Shown one piece after another: positions 5,596 through 12,176 of a stretch of 13,622 bases of DNA. Made by a program: the position numbers and the translations under genes. The stretch covers positions 1-13,622 of the forward strand of contig JBQTIA010000129.1 of NCBI GenBank assembly GCA_052388455.1. The letters run 5' to 3'. The notes beneath the pieces are model-generated. The model was given only the letters and a program-made list of their open reading frames with translations, was not told where the DNA came from and made no database searches. Position 1 is the first letter of the stretch. Each line of letters begins with the position of its first letter. The DNA is from CAZSNH01 sp052388455. Lineage in GTDB: Bacteria; Pseudomonadota; Alphaproteobacteria; Rhizobiales; Hyphomicrobiaceae.

Positions 5596-7638
5596 TCATC
5601 CCGCCTGCTCATGGAAAAACTCGTAGATCTTGCGCGCCATTTCGGCGGAGACGCCTTCGACCGCCTTCAGATCCTCGATGCCGGCCCGCGACACGGCTTT
5701 TGCCGAGCCGAAGTGGCGCAACAGAGCGCGCCGCCGCGACGGCCCGATCCCCGCGATCTCGTCCAGCGGATTGGCGCCGAGCGCCTTCGACCGTTTGGCG
5801 CGATGAGTCAGAATCGCGAACCGGTGCGCCTCGTCACGCAGCCGCTGGATGAAATAGAGCACCGGATCGCGCGGCTCCAGCATGAACGGCTGGCCGGCAC
5901 CCGGCCGGTGGAAATGCTCGCGCCCGGCATCACGGTCCGGCCCCTTGGCGACCCCGACGACAGGAATATCCGAGAGGCCGAGTTCGGCCATCACCTCGAC
6001 CGCCACGGCGAGCTGCCCCTCTCCGCCGTCGATCAGCCCCAGATCGGGCCGTGCCGGAAACTCGGCCTCGCCAGGTGTCGGACCCTTCGAGTCTGACACC
6101 ATGATCGGTGGCTGGCTCGAGTCTGCGTCATCAGCGGTGGCGGGATCGGCATCCGAGGACCCGATCCCAGTGTCAGACCCGGAGGGTCGGACACCGTCCA
6201 GTTTGACGCCATCCAGCCGGCGGAAACGCCGCGTCAGCACCTCGCGCATCATGGCGTAATCGTCGCCGGGGGTCAGCTCGGCCGACTTGATGTTGAACTT
6301 CCGGTACTGGTTTTTGACGAAACCGTCCGGGCCGGCGACGATCATCGCGCCGACGGCGTGCGTTCCCGAGATGTGGCTGTTGTCGAACACCTCGATGCGC
6401 TGAGGCGGCAGGGGAAGCGCGAACCGCTCCCCGAGCGCCGCCAGCAGCCGGGCCTGCGACGAGCTTTCGGCCAGCCGCCGGCCGTGCGCCTCGCGGGCAT
6501 TGGTCAGAGCGTGATCGACGAGCGCCGATTTGGTGCCCCGCTCGGGCACGCGGATCTCTATGCGGCGCTCGGACTTCGAGGTCAGAGCCTCGGCCAGTAC
6601 GGCCCGGTCCGGCACGTCGTGCGAGAGCAGGATCAGCCGCGGCGCCGGCTTGTCGTCGTAGAATTGCGCGATGAAGCTGTCGAGCACGTCCTCGACGGCG
6701 AGCGACCGATCCGCCTTGGGAAAATAAGCGCGGTTGCCCCAGTTCTGCCCGGTGCGGAAGAAGAACACCTGAATGCAGGTCATCCCGCCTTCCTGGAAGG
6801 CCGCGAAAATATCGGCCTCCTCGACACCTTCGGGATTGATCGCCTGATCGGCGGTGACGTGGGCCAGCGCCCACAGCCGGTTGCGGAAGCGGGCGGCGCG
6901 CTCGTATTCCTGCGCGTCGGCCGCCTGCTGCATCAGCCGCTGGTACATTTCGCGCACGTTCTGGCTTTCGCCGCGCAGAAAGCGCACCGCCTCGTCGACG
7001 AGCTGACCGTAGTCCTCGCGGCCGATCTCGCCGGTGCACGGCGCCGAGCAGCGCTTGATCTGGTGCAGAAGGCAGGGCCGCGTGCGGCTCTCGAACACGC
7101 TGTCGGAGCACGAGCGCAGCAGGAACGCGCGCTCCAGCATGTTGATCGTGCGATTGACCGCGCCGGCCGAAGCGAACGGCCCGAAGTAGTCGCCTTTCAC
7201 GTTGCGCGCGCCGCGGTGCTTGCGGATCTGCGGCGTGGCGTGATCGCGGGCGATGAGGATGTAGGGAAACGACTTGTCGTCGCGCATCAGCACATTGAAC
7301 CGCGGCCGGAAGCGCTTGATCAGGTTCGCTTCGAGCAGCAGGGCTTCCGCCTCGGTGCGAACGGTGACGAACTCCATCGCCGCCGTCGCCGAGATCATGC
7401 GGGCGATGCGGCTGGTGTGACCGGCGAGGCGGGCATAGTTCGAGACGCGCGCCTTGAGGTTGCGCGCCTTGCCGACGTAGATCACGGCGCCGTCGCCATC
7501 GAGCATCCGGTAGACGCCCGGCGCGGCGGACAGGGTTTTCAGATACCCCTCGATCACGCGCGGACCCGTCGCCCGCGCGGCGTCCCCACCGCTCGCCGCG
7601 ACGTCCGCCGGCTGCTCTCTCTCTTCGCCTTCGATCAT
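5596..7638 (-). CDS. uvrC: Excinuclease ABC subunit C (UvrC)
   Basis: A 680-residue nuclease of nucleotide excision repair that makes the 3' and 5' incisions once UvrB has marked damage. Domains: GIY-YIG nuclease (about 38-115; GVY 41-43, YVGKARNL 54-61); four cysteines C177, C189, C197 and C201 with RPCLLHQIKRCSAPC, the known Fe-S site; UVR/UvrB-contact motif (about 212-250); RNase H-like endonuclease with catalytic D419 in DNSHISG and D537 in LIDGGEGQL; two helix-hairpin-helix motifs (about 623-678). Between the DDYAMMREVL region and D537 there is an extra Ser/Asp/Pro-rich linker (about 477-528) encoded by nested inverted repeats. Start: ATG at 7636-7638 was chosen; an in-frame TTG lies at 7666-7668 and neither has a strong ribosome site. 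It is the same strand as pgsA, but the two are separated by a rightward gene. Confidence 0.96.
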   Translation of the reverse strand: MIEGEEREQPADVAASGGDAARATGPRVIEGYLKTLSAAPGVYRMLDGDGAVIYVGKARNLKARVSNYARLAGHTSRIARMISATAAMEFVTVRTEAEALLLEANLIKRFRPRFNVLMRDDKSFPYILIARDHATPQIRKHRGARNVKGDYFGPFASAGAVNRTINMLERAFLLRSCSDSVFESRTRPCLLHQIKRCSAPCTGEIGREDYGQLVDEAVRFLRGESQNVREMYQRLMQQAADAQEYERAARFRNRLWALAHVTADQAINPEGVEEADIFAAFQEGGMTCIQVFFFRTGQNWGNRAYFPKADRSLAVEDVLDSFIAQFYDDKPAPRLILLSHDVPDRAVLAEALTSKSERRIEIRVPERGTKSALVDHALTNAREAHGRRLAESSSQARLLAALGERFALPLPPQRIEVFDNSHISGTHAVGAMIVAGPDGFVKNQYRKFNIKSAELTPGDDYAMMREVLTRRFRRLDGVKLDGVRPSGSDTGIGSSDADPATADDADSSQPPIMVSDSKGPTPGEAEFPARPDLGLIDGGEGQLAVAVEVMAELGLSDIPVVGVAKGPDRDAGREHFHRPGAGQPFMLEPRDPVLYFIQRLRDEAHRFAILTHRAKRSKALGANPLDEIAGIGPSRRRALLRHFGSAKAVSRAGIEDLKAVEGVSAEMARKIYEFFHEQAG
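6074..6195. repeat. Nested inverted repeats (palindromic element) inside uvrC
   Basis: Two 27-base hairpin units, at 6074-6100 and 6169-6195, are inverted copies of each other (23 of 27 positions match). Each is itself a near-palindrome with 9-10 base arms and a 7-base loop: arms 6074-6083/6091-6100 and 6170-6178/6186-6194. Between them is a perfect 8-base inverted repeat GGGATCGG (6142-6149) and CCGATCCC (6161-6168). The whole element stays in frame and supplies roughly UvrC residues 481-523. The layout resembles short palindromic elements that insert in coding genes in Rickettsia; kinship with these is not shown. Confidence 0.6.
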
Positions 7639-7811
7639 GCCGGAGAGGTAGGTCAACGGCGCCGGCAAATCCAGCGCCGGCGCAAGGCGTTAACAGGCAA
7701 ACGCCACAAATCCGCCATGCCGCGGGAGCCCCAGTTCGCCTGCTCGACCCTCGGACCGCGTGGCGCCACCCTTCCGCCGGGCCGCACGAGCAAGGTGGTG
7801 CCGAGGCTGTC

Positions 7812-8783
7812 ATGCGTACTCTGTTCGGTCTGTTGCTGGCTTTGATTGTTGCGCTCGGCCCGGCCGCTGCCGCCAAGCCGGCAGCGAAGGAAAAGACGCC
7901 GCCTGCGGCGCAATTCCAGAAGCCGGAGCAGATCCTGAAATGGATCAACGGCTATCGCGAGACCCCGGAGCCTCAGCGACTGCCGGATGCGGTCAAGGCC
8001 ATGGGCGACCTCGGCCTGCTGCGCGAGATCGACAGCGCCGGCGTCTACATCGGCTTCATCGCCGGCGTGCTCGGCTCCAATCCCGAGACGGCCGACAAGC
8101 TCGTCGCCCGCATGTTCCCCATGCCGCCCGAGGATCAGGTCGTGCTCGTGCGCGCCATCGCCTATTCCGGCCTCGACGACTGGAAGGACATGCTCGGCCG
8201 CTTCGCCGAGCGGATGCCGGCGCGGCTGGTGCTGATCCGCAAATACATGTACGGCGACGGCAAGCCGCTCGCCGCGCTGCCGATGGACGAGGGTTCGCAC
8301 GTGATTGACGCCCACTGGGGCTATTTCTTCGCGACCGGATCGGCGCAGCCCGTGCGCCGTATCCTCGAAGCGGTCGCGTGGTCGGCTGAGAAGAACAACC
8401 TCGAACGGCTGACGATCGGCTCCATGGCCAAGTGGACGCTGGCATCCAACGCCACCCGCGACAAAGACCTGCTCGACATCATGAAGTCGGAACTCAACAC
8501 GCAGCCGGAGAACGTCAGGGCGCCGCTGCGCGACTGCATCGAGGCGGCCGAGACGTTCGAGACGTCACGCATCCGCAAGCAGGCGCTGGCCAACATCGAG
8601 GAATTGAAGCTCAAGGGTCCGCAGGACAACCGCAGCGTCGCGTGGTGGGGTCAAGCGGGGCAGACGGCTCTCGCGCTCGGGTGCGTGGCGGCCGGCGTGC
8701 TCGGTCAGTTCGAAGTCGGCATCCCCTGCGTGCTCGGTGGCGCCGTCTCCTCCGCCGCCCTCAAGTTCCTGACGCCGCAGTAG
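7812..8783 (+). CDS. Conserved-looking secreted protein of unknown function
   Basis: A 323-residue protein I do not recognise as a named family. Residues 1-21 form a clear signal peptide (hydrophobic LFGLLLALIVALG, then AAAA). A basic, proline/alanine-rich stretch follows (22-35). The body (about 36-270) is mostly helical, with well-ordered segments such as MPPEDQVVLVRAIAYSG (104-120), DAHWGYFFATGS (166-177) and GSMAKWTLASNATRD (203-217). The C-terminus (about 284-318) is Gly/Ala-rich and hydrophobic, with C291 and C306, and could insert in or lie along a membrane. C242 is the only other cysteine. ATG at 7812-7814 has GAGG about 7 bases upstream. It is transcribed divergently from uvrC and convergently with the glucosaminidase genes; nothing nearby fixes its role. 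It is a real gene by codon bias and signal peptide. Confidence 0.8.
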   Translation: MRTLFGLLLALIVALGPAAAAKPAAKEKTPPAAQFQKPEQILKWINGYRETPEPQRLPDAVKAMGDLGLLREIDSAGVYIGFIAGVLGSNPETADKLVARMFPMPPEDQVVLVRAIAYSGLDDWKDMLGRFAERMPARLVLIRKYMYGDGKPLAALPMDEGSHVIDAHWGYFFATGSAQPVRRILEAVAWSAEKNNLERLTIGSMAKWTLASNATRDKDLLDIMKSELNTQPENVRAPLRDCIEAAETFETSRIRKQALANIEELKLKGPQDNRSVAWWGQAGQTALALGCVAAGVLGQFEVGIPCVLGGAVSSAALKFLTPQ

Positions 8784-8875
8784 CGGGCTAAAATTCGCTC
8801 ACTGACGTTAAGCCCATAAATATCTACCGACCTTGAGCAACCCACATGCGTTGCGAGTCGATTCGTAGATAAACT
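8784..8875. other. Convergent intergenic region with weak stem-loops
   Basis: This stretch is AT-rich relative to its surroundings and lies between the converging secreted-protein and glucosaminidase genes. GGGCTAAA near the left end can pair with TTAAGCCC (one mismatch), and TATCTAC pairs with GTAGATA about 40 bases later. Either may act in transcription termination; neither has a T run. GAGTC and GATTC (CcrM-type GANTC sites) lie next to each other near 8856-8865. Confidence 0.3.
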
Positions 8876-10249
8876 TCACCCCTGCGGACAGAGGCTCCGG
8901 GCTTGGCCTAGGGCGGCGTCGCGACTGTCGAAGTGGCCAATGGCCATGCCGCGCGGCGCACGCGCCTTTATGAAGCTGTCGGTCATCGATGCCTCGAAAC
9001 CTTCGAGCACCGTCAGCGCCGTATAGCGAATGGCGTCGCCTTCCTGGGACTTGATCAGCACGCTCTTGCTGCCGCCGTAGCTGGCGGTGCCGATGCTGCA
9101 CGACAATTCGCCGGCGCCGAGCCTGGAGGGAGGTGTTTTGCCGGGGTCGAAGGTCGAGCCAAAAGATGGAGACGCCTGCGGGGCCATGGCGAGGACGGCA
9201 GGCTCGGCCGACGCGGGCCCGGCCAGCGGCTCAGCCGCCGGACTTTCGGCGGCGTCCGGTTCGGACGCATTCACCACGGGTGCGAATTGGTCGGCTGTGG
9301 GTACGAGCGCGGCCTGTGTGGCCACGTGCTCGGGGCGTTTCGCAGTCTTCTGTTCAGCAGGCGGCGGGACGTCACCGGCGAGAACGGCAGGCTTTTTCGG
9401 CGCCGGGACTGGAGCCGCCTTCGGCACGGTAGCAGCGACGGGCTTGCCGGGCTCCGATCGCACCCAGACTGTCCGCACGGCCGGGTGGCGCGGCGGCGTG
9501 GCCGGTTTCGGAGCGGCGGTCAGCTTCGGTGCTGGATTCGGTGCTGGAGCAGTGATCGCTCCGGGCGCGGCGGCGGCCTCGCGGCCGCGGCAATAGCGGC
9601 TGCGATAGCTGTCGGCGACCCACTCGATCGATTTGTCGTAGTTGCGATCGACCGCCCAGCGACGGGCGAGATCGCCGAAGCGCACCGGCCGCTCCAGCTT
9701 CAGGCTCTCGACCAGAATGTGGTCTTGCTTCAACTGCGTCCGGGGGGCGATGGGGGCGGCGAGACGTTCGCCCGAGTAGACGACGAGATGCTGGATCTGC
9801 GCGTGGACACCCGTCTTCACGTCGGGGAAGCGATCACCCGGCACGCCGCCGCCGGTCGTACCGATACCGGCGAAATTGTTCTGCCTGGGATCGACATCCC
9901 CCATACGGCCGCTGGGAGCACGATAGGTGAGAAAGTTGGTTTCGATCGCCATCTGGAAGAAGGCGTAGTCCCAGCGGACGCGCCACGCCTCGCCGAAGGT
10001 CTTGTAGTGGGTGGCGATGTCGGCGAAACGCGGATCGAGCCGGCCGTTGCGAGACTTGAGAAACGCCATCAGCCGATCGGGCGTGACGCAGGCCGGCACT
10101 GGATTTCGCTCGGAGGTGCGGATTTCCGGCGCCGGGGCGGCATGGCTCGGCCCGGCGACAGGCAGCAACAGAATCGCCATCGCCAGAGCGAGCGGCGCCG
10201 ACCCGCCGACGAACGCCTTCTTGCCGGGCACGCTCAGCGTGTCGGTCAC
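8876..10249 (-). CDS. Secreted glucosaminidase-domain protein, paralogue 1
   Basis: A 457-residue exported protein. Signal peptide about 1-37 (ALAMAILLLPVAGPSHA). The catalytic domain (about 50-222) looks like the glucosaminidase/FlgJ-type fold that cuts peptidoglycan glycan strands: FFQMAIETNFLTY with likely catalytic E103, then QNNFAGIGTTGGG (123-135) and GVHAQIQHLVVYSGE (147-161). A long Pro/Ala-rich linker (about 222-380) leads to a compact C-terminal domain (384-457) with ASYGGSKSVLIK and LCPQG. The mature protein has exactly four cysteines, C54, C220, C384 and C454, two bracketing each domain. The start is GTG at 10247-10249 with GGGAG about 9-10 bases upstream. It lies 82 bases downstream of its paralogue on the same strand, probably a tandem duplication. 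The substrate is inferred from the fold. Confidence 0.82.
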   Translation of the reverse strand: MTDTLSVPGKKAFVGGSAPLALAMAILLLPVAGPSHAAPAPEIRTSERNPVPACVTPDRLMAFLKSRNGRLDPRFADIATHYKTFGEAWRVRWDYAFFQMAIETNFLTYRAPSGRMGDVDPRQNNFAGIGTTGGGVPGDRFPDVKTGVHAQIQHLVVYSGERLAAPIAPRTQLKQDHILVESLKLERPVRFGDLARRWAVDRNYDKSIEWVADSYRSRYCRGREAAAAPGAITAPAPNPAPKLTAAPKPATPPRHPAVRTVWVRSEPGKPVAATVPKAAPVPAPKKPAVLAGDVPPPAEQKTAKRPEHVATQAALVPTADQFAPVVNASEPDAAESPAAEPLAGPASAEPAVLAMAPQASPSFGSTFDPGKTPPSRLGAGELSCSIGTASYGGSKSVLIKSQEGDAIRYTALTVLEGFEASMTDSFIKARAPRGMAIGHFDSRDAALGQARSLCPQG

Positions 10250-10331
10250 GTCGTCGAACTCCCGCTCACTGATACTGATACCGATGCTGGCGCCATGTCA
10301 TGCCGTGCGGCTGATCCTCGAGGGATGAGGA
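10250..10331 (-). other. Short gap between the two glucosaminidase genes
   Basis: These 82 bases separate the paralogues. They hold the ribosome site of the downstream gene, most of a strong hairpin, and three tandem 6-base units ACTGAT-ACTGAT-ACCGAT near 10268-10285. I see no clear promoter, so the two genes may be co-transcribed. Confidence 0.4.
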
Positions 10332-10337
10332 TCAGCC
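10309..10337 (-). terminator. Strong hairpin over the stop codon of glucosaminidase paralogue 2
   Basis: Arms GGCTGATCCTC (10309-10319) and GAGGATCAGCC (10327-10337) are a perfect 11-bp inverted repeat with a 7-base loop. The TGA stop of the upstream gene (10332-10334) lies inside one arm. No T run follows in the direction of transcription, so it may attenuate, stabilise or punctuate the mRNA rather than fully terminate. The loop side can also pair GAGGG/CCCTC in an alternative fold. Confidence 0.4.
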
Positions 10338-11750
10338 CTCCGGGCACAGCTCGAATGCCTTCTCGAGAGCCTTGTCCTGTGCCAGCGGATCGCCCAGCGC
10401 CTCGCCACCCTTGGCATAGGCGCCGATGTACGCCTCGGCCTCGCGCTTCTCCGCGCCTTCGTTGACGTCGAGCACGGTATAATTGGTGACCTGCTCGGCA
10501 ACCGCCTTGATGATGATCGACTTGGAGCCGCCGTAGCTGGCCGTGAACACGCGGCACTTGGCGACGGCCGAGGGCGTGTCCGAGGCGCCGGCCGGCTTGT
10601 TGGAGGTGTCGAGGGCGGGCACGTTCAGCGCCGCCGTCTCCATCTTCTCCGCTTCAGCAGGCTGCTCGGCTGACGGCTTGTCTGAAGCAGACTTGGTCGC
10701 GGCAGCAGCGGTTTCTTTTGCAGCCGTGTCTATTGCCGAAGTCGACTTGTCATTAGTCGATTTGTCGTTGGTCGATTTGTCTTTCGACACTTTATCAGTG
10801 GCAGCCGCTGTCTCCGGCTTCGAGACGTCGGCCTTGGCTTCGTCGGGCTGAACGACATCGGTTGCTTCGGCCGGGGAAACCGCCTTCGCGTTGATGATCT
10901 TCACCGGCGGCGAATTTCCGGCCGTGATGCTGGCCGCCGTCGGCTCCGAAGCGCTCTCGCCCGCGCTTCCGGCACCGAGCGCAGACCGCGGAGCACCTTC
11001 CTCACGCGCCTCGGCGATCGTCTGCCTGGCGATTTCGGCGCCCTTGCCGGCGGCCGCGACCTTGCCATCCGTCTCGACGCCGCGGCCCTTGCGTGCTTCG
11101 GCCACCTGCTCGGGATGCGGATCGGCATCCTTGCAGGCCCCGTTGAAGAACAGCCCGGCCAGCGTCGCGACGTCCTTAGGGTAGCCGCGGCTGGTCGGAG
11201 CCCACTTCTTGGCGAGCTGCGAATAGGTCATCGGACCGCTGATCGTGGCCTGCCACTTGGTGAGGACACCCCACTCCTGGATGTCGCGGGTCCGCTGGGC
11301 GACCGGGCTCTCGATCTTCTCGCCGGCATACATCAGCAGGTGCTGCAGGTGCGCCCTGACGCCATCGGATACGGTCTTGAAGCTCTCGCCCCGTGCGCCG
11401 CGACCGGTGGCCCCGAGGCCGGCGAAGTTGTTCTGCGTGATCTTGACGTCGCCCGTATATTTGAGCGTGTTGGTCTCGAGCATCATCTGGAAGAAGGCGT
11501 AATCCCAGCGGATACCGAGTTCCTCGCCGTTGCGCATGTAGTCGATGGCGACGGAATCGAACTTCGGATCGAGCTTCTCGTTGCGCGAACGCACGTAGCT
11601 CATCAGCCGGCCCGGCGTCACGCATTCAGGGACAGCGTTGCTTGCCGACACCTTGACCTGGGGCAGTTCTTCGGAAAGCGCCGGAGTTGCCGGAGCGAGC
11701 GCGACCAGCAGAGCGGCAGAAAGGAGAGGGATGTCGAGACGGCAGGACAT
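10332..11750 (-). CDS. Secreted glucosaminidase-domain protein, paralogue 2
   Basis: A 472-residue exported protein, upstream paralogue of the neighbouring gene. Signal peptide about 1-26. Catalytic domain about 38-208: RWDYAFFQMMLETNTLKY with likely catalytic E92, QNNFAGLGATGRG (106-118), GVRAHLQHLLMYAGEKI (130-146) and LAKKWAPTSRGYPKD (179-193). Like the FlgJ group it should cleave peptidoglycan glycan chains. The linker (about 210-395) is Ala/Ser/Thr/Lys/Glu-rich, unlike the Pro-rich linker of paralogue 1, and contains a KSTND triplet repeat. The C-terminal domain (399-472) matches that of paralogue 1 (ASYGGSKSIIIK, YTVLDVNEGAEK, LCPEG). The mature cysteines C43, C206, C399 and C469 align with its four. 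The start is ATG at 11748-11750 with a weak ribosome site. It is divergent from the aminotransferase gene. Confidence 0.83.
   Translation of the reverse strand: MSCRLDIPLLSAALLVALAPATPALSEELPQVKVSASNAVPECVTPGRLMSYVRSRNEKLDPKFDSVAIDYMRNGEELGIRWDYAFFQMMLETNTLKYTGDVKITQNNFAGLGATGRGARGESFKTVSDGVRAHLQHLLMYAGEKIESPVAQRTRDIQEWGVLTKWQATISGPMTYSQLAKKWAPTSRGYPKDVATLAGLFFNGACKDADPHPEQVAEARKGRGVETDGKVAAAGKGAEIARQTIAEAREEGAPRSALGAGSAGESASEPTAASITAGNSPPVKIINAKAVSPAEATDVVQPDEAKADVSKPETAAATDKVSKDKSTNDKSTNDKSTSAIDTAAKETAAAATKSASDKPSAEQPAEAEKMETAALNVPALDTSNKPAGASDTPSAVAKCRVFTASYGGSKSIIIKAVAEQVTNYTVLDVNEGAEKREAEAYIGAYAKGGEALGDPLAQDKALEKAFELCPEG
10741..10785 (-). repeat. Three 15-bp tandem repeats in the linker of paralogue 2
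   Basis: Units at 10741-10755, 10756-10770 and 10771-10785 read GTCGA(C/T)TTGTC plus four variable bases. They encode repeated KSTND in the linker. The length is a multiple of three, so copy-number change would keep the frame. Confidence 0.8.
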
Positions 11751-11823
11751 GGGTCACCCAACCTTGAACGCGGCGCCCCGTCGGCGCCAAACAATGCCAA
11801 CAAACGTTCCTAGGGCCTTAACG

Positions 11824-11839
11824 TTAACGGCTGGTTTAC
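11824..11839 (+). promoter_or_regulatory. Candidate CtrA-type site (TTAA-N7-TTTAC)
   Basis: TTAACGGCTGGTTTAC has one mismatch to TTAA-N7-TTAAC. It overlaps the TTAACGTTAA palindrome at 11818-11827 and lies about 74-89 bases upstream of paralogue 2. The binding is inferred from the class-wide consensus only. Confidence 0.25.
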
Positions 11840-12029
11840 GCACCACCGTCATCGAGCCGCACATTCGAGTGGTCGCTGATGTTTTGGGCGCTTCTTGGGC
11901 GCGGCCGGCGCAAATTGTGGCGGCGCAGCGATTGTCCGTCCCCCTCCCGGCACGACGATGCCAACGCTCCCAGCCGGCGCCCGCCGCTCCGGGGCCGACG
12001 TGCCGCAGCGCGTGCCGCGAGCGTCGGGC

Positions 12030-12059
12030 TTGACGCCCCTCGGCTTTCAAACCTAATAG
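12030..12059 (+). promoter_or_regulatory. Possible sigma-70-type promoter of the aminotransferase gene
   Basis: TTGACG (12030-12035), an 18-base spacer, then TAATAG (12054-12059). The -35 is good, the -10 poor. It would give a leader of about 110 bases before the ATG at 12177. Confidence 0.3.
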
Positions 12060-12176
12060 GGTCCGCTTTCGCCATTGACCAAAAAGCAGGCTGTTCCGGG
12101 CGGGCGCTGCGCAATCTTCAGCGCCGCGACCGGCGGGAACGCGAGGCTCTCGAACGGGCCCAACGGGGGGAATTCC

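Larger units (their letters stand above)
11751..12176. other. Divergent control region between paralogue 2 and the aminotransferase gene
   Basis: No gene is accepted in these 426 bases. For the leftward gene there is a GGCGCC-CCGTC-GGCGCC hairpin (about 11771-11787) and a TGGGTGACCCA palindrome overlapping the start (11749-11759). TTAACGTTAA (11818-11827) is a perfect palindrome next to a CtrA-like match. For the rightward gene there is a possible promoter (12030-12059) and a 7-bp leader hairpin (GGCGCTG at 12103-12109, CAGCGCC at 12119-12125). A 32-codon ATG frame near 11936 has no support. Confidence 0.5.

Noticed and set aside
7657..7685. GC-rich inverted repeat near the uvrC start
   Set aside because: Arms are short GCCGGC-type palindromes common in this GC-rich DNA, with no T run; not called a terminator.
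6173..7948. Leftward 591-codon alternative frame over uvrC
   Set aside because: Same strand but shifted frame of uvrC; Arg/Gly/Ala-rich with no motif, whereas the uvrC frame has all domains intact.
8876..9105. SPOR domain at the C-terminus of the glucosaminidases
   Set aside because: Size is similar but the repeated pattern of SPOR domains is not visible; the flanking cysteines and ASYGGSKS motif differ.
8933..10465. Rightward 510-codon frame opposite glucosaminidase paralogue 1
   Set aside because: Antisense shadow; the leftward frame has a signal peptide, a conserved domain and a paralogue next door.
11936..12034. Small ATG-started rightward frame of 32 codons before the aminotransferase gene
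   Set aside because: No ribosome site and no coding bias; likely chance in a leader region.
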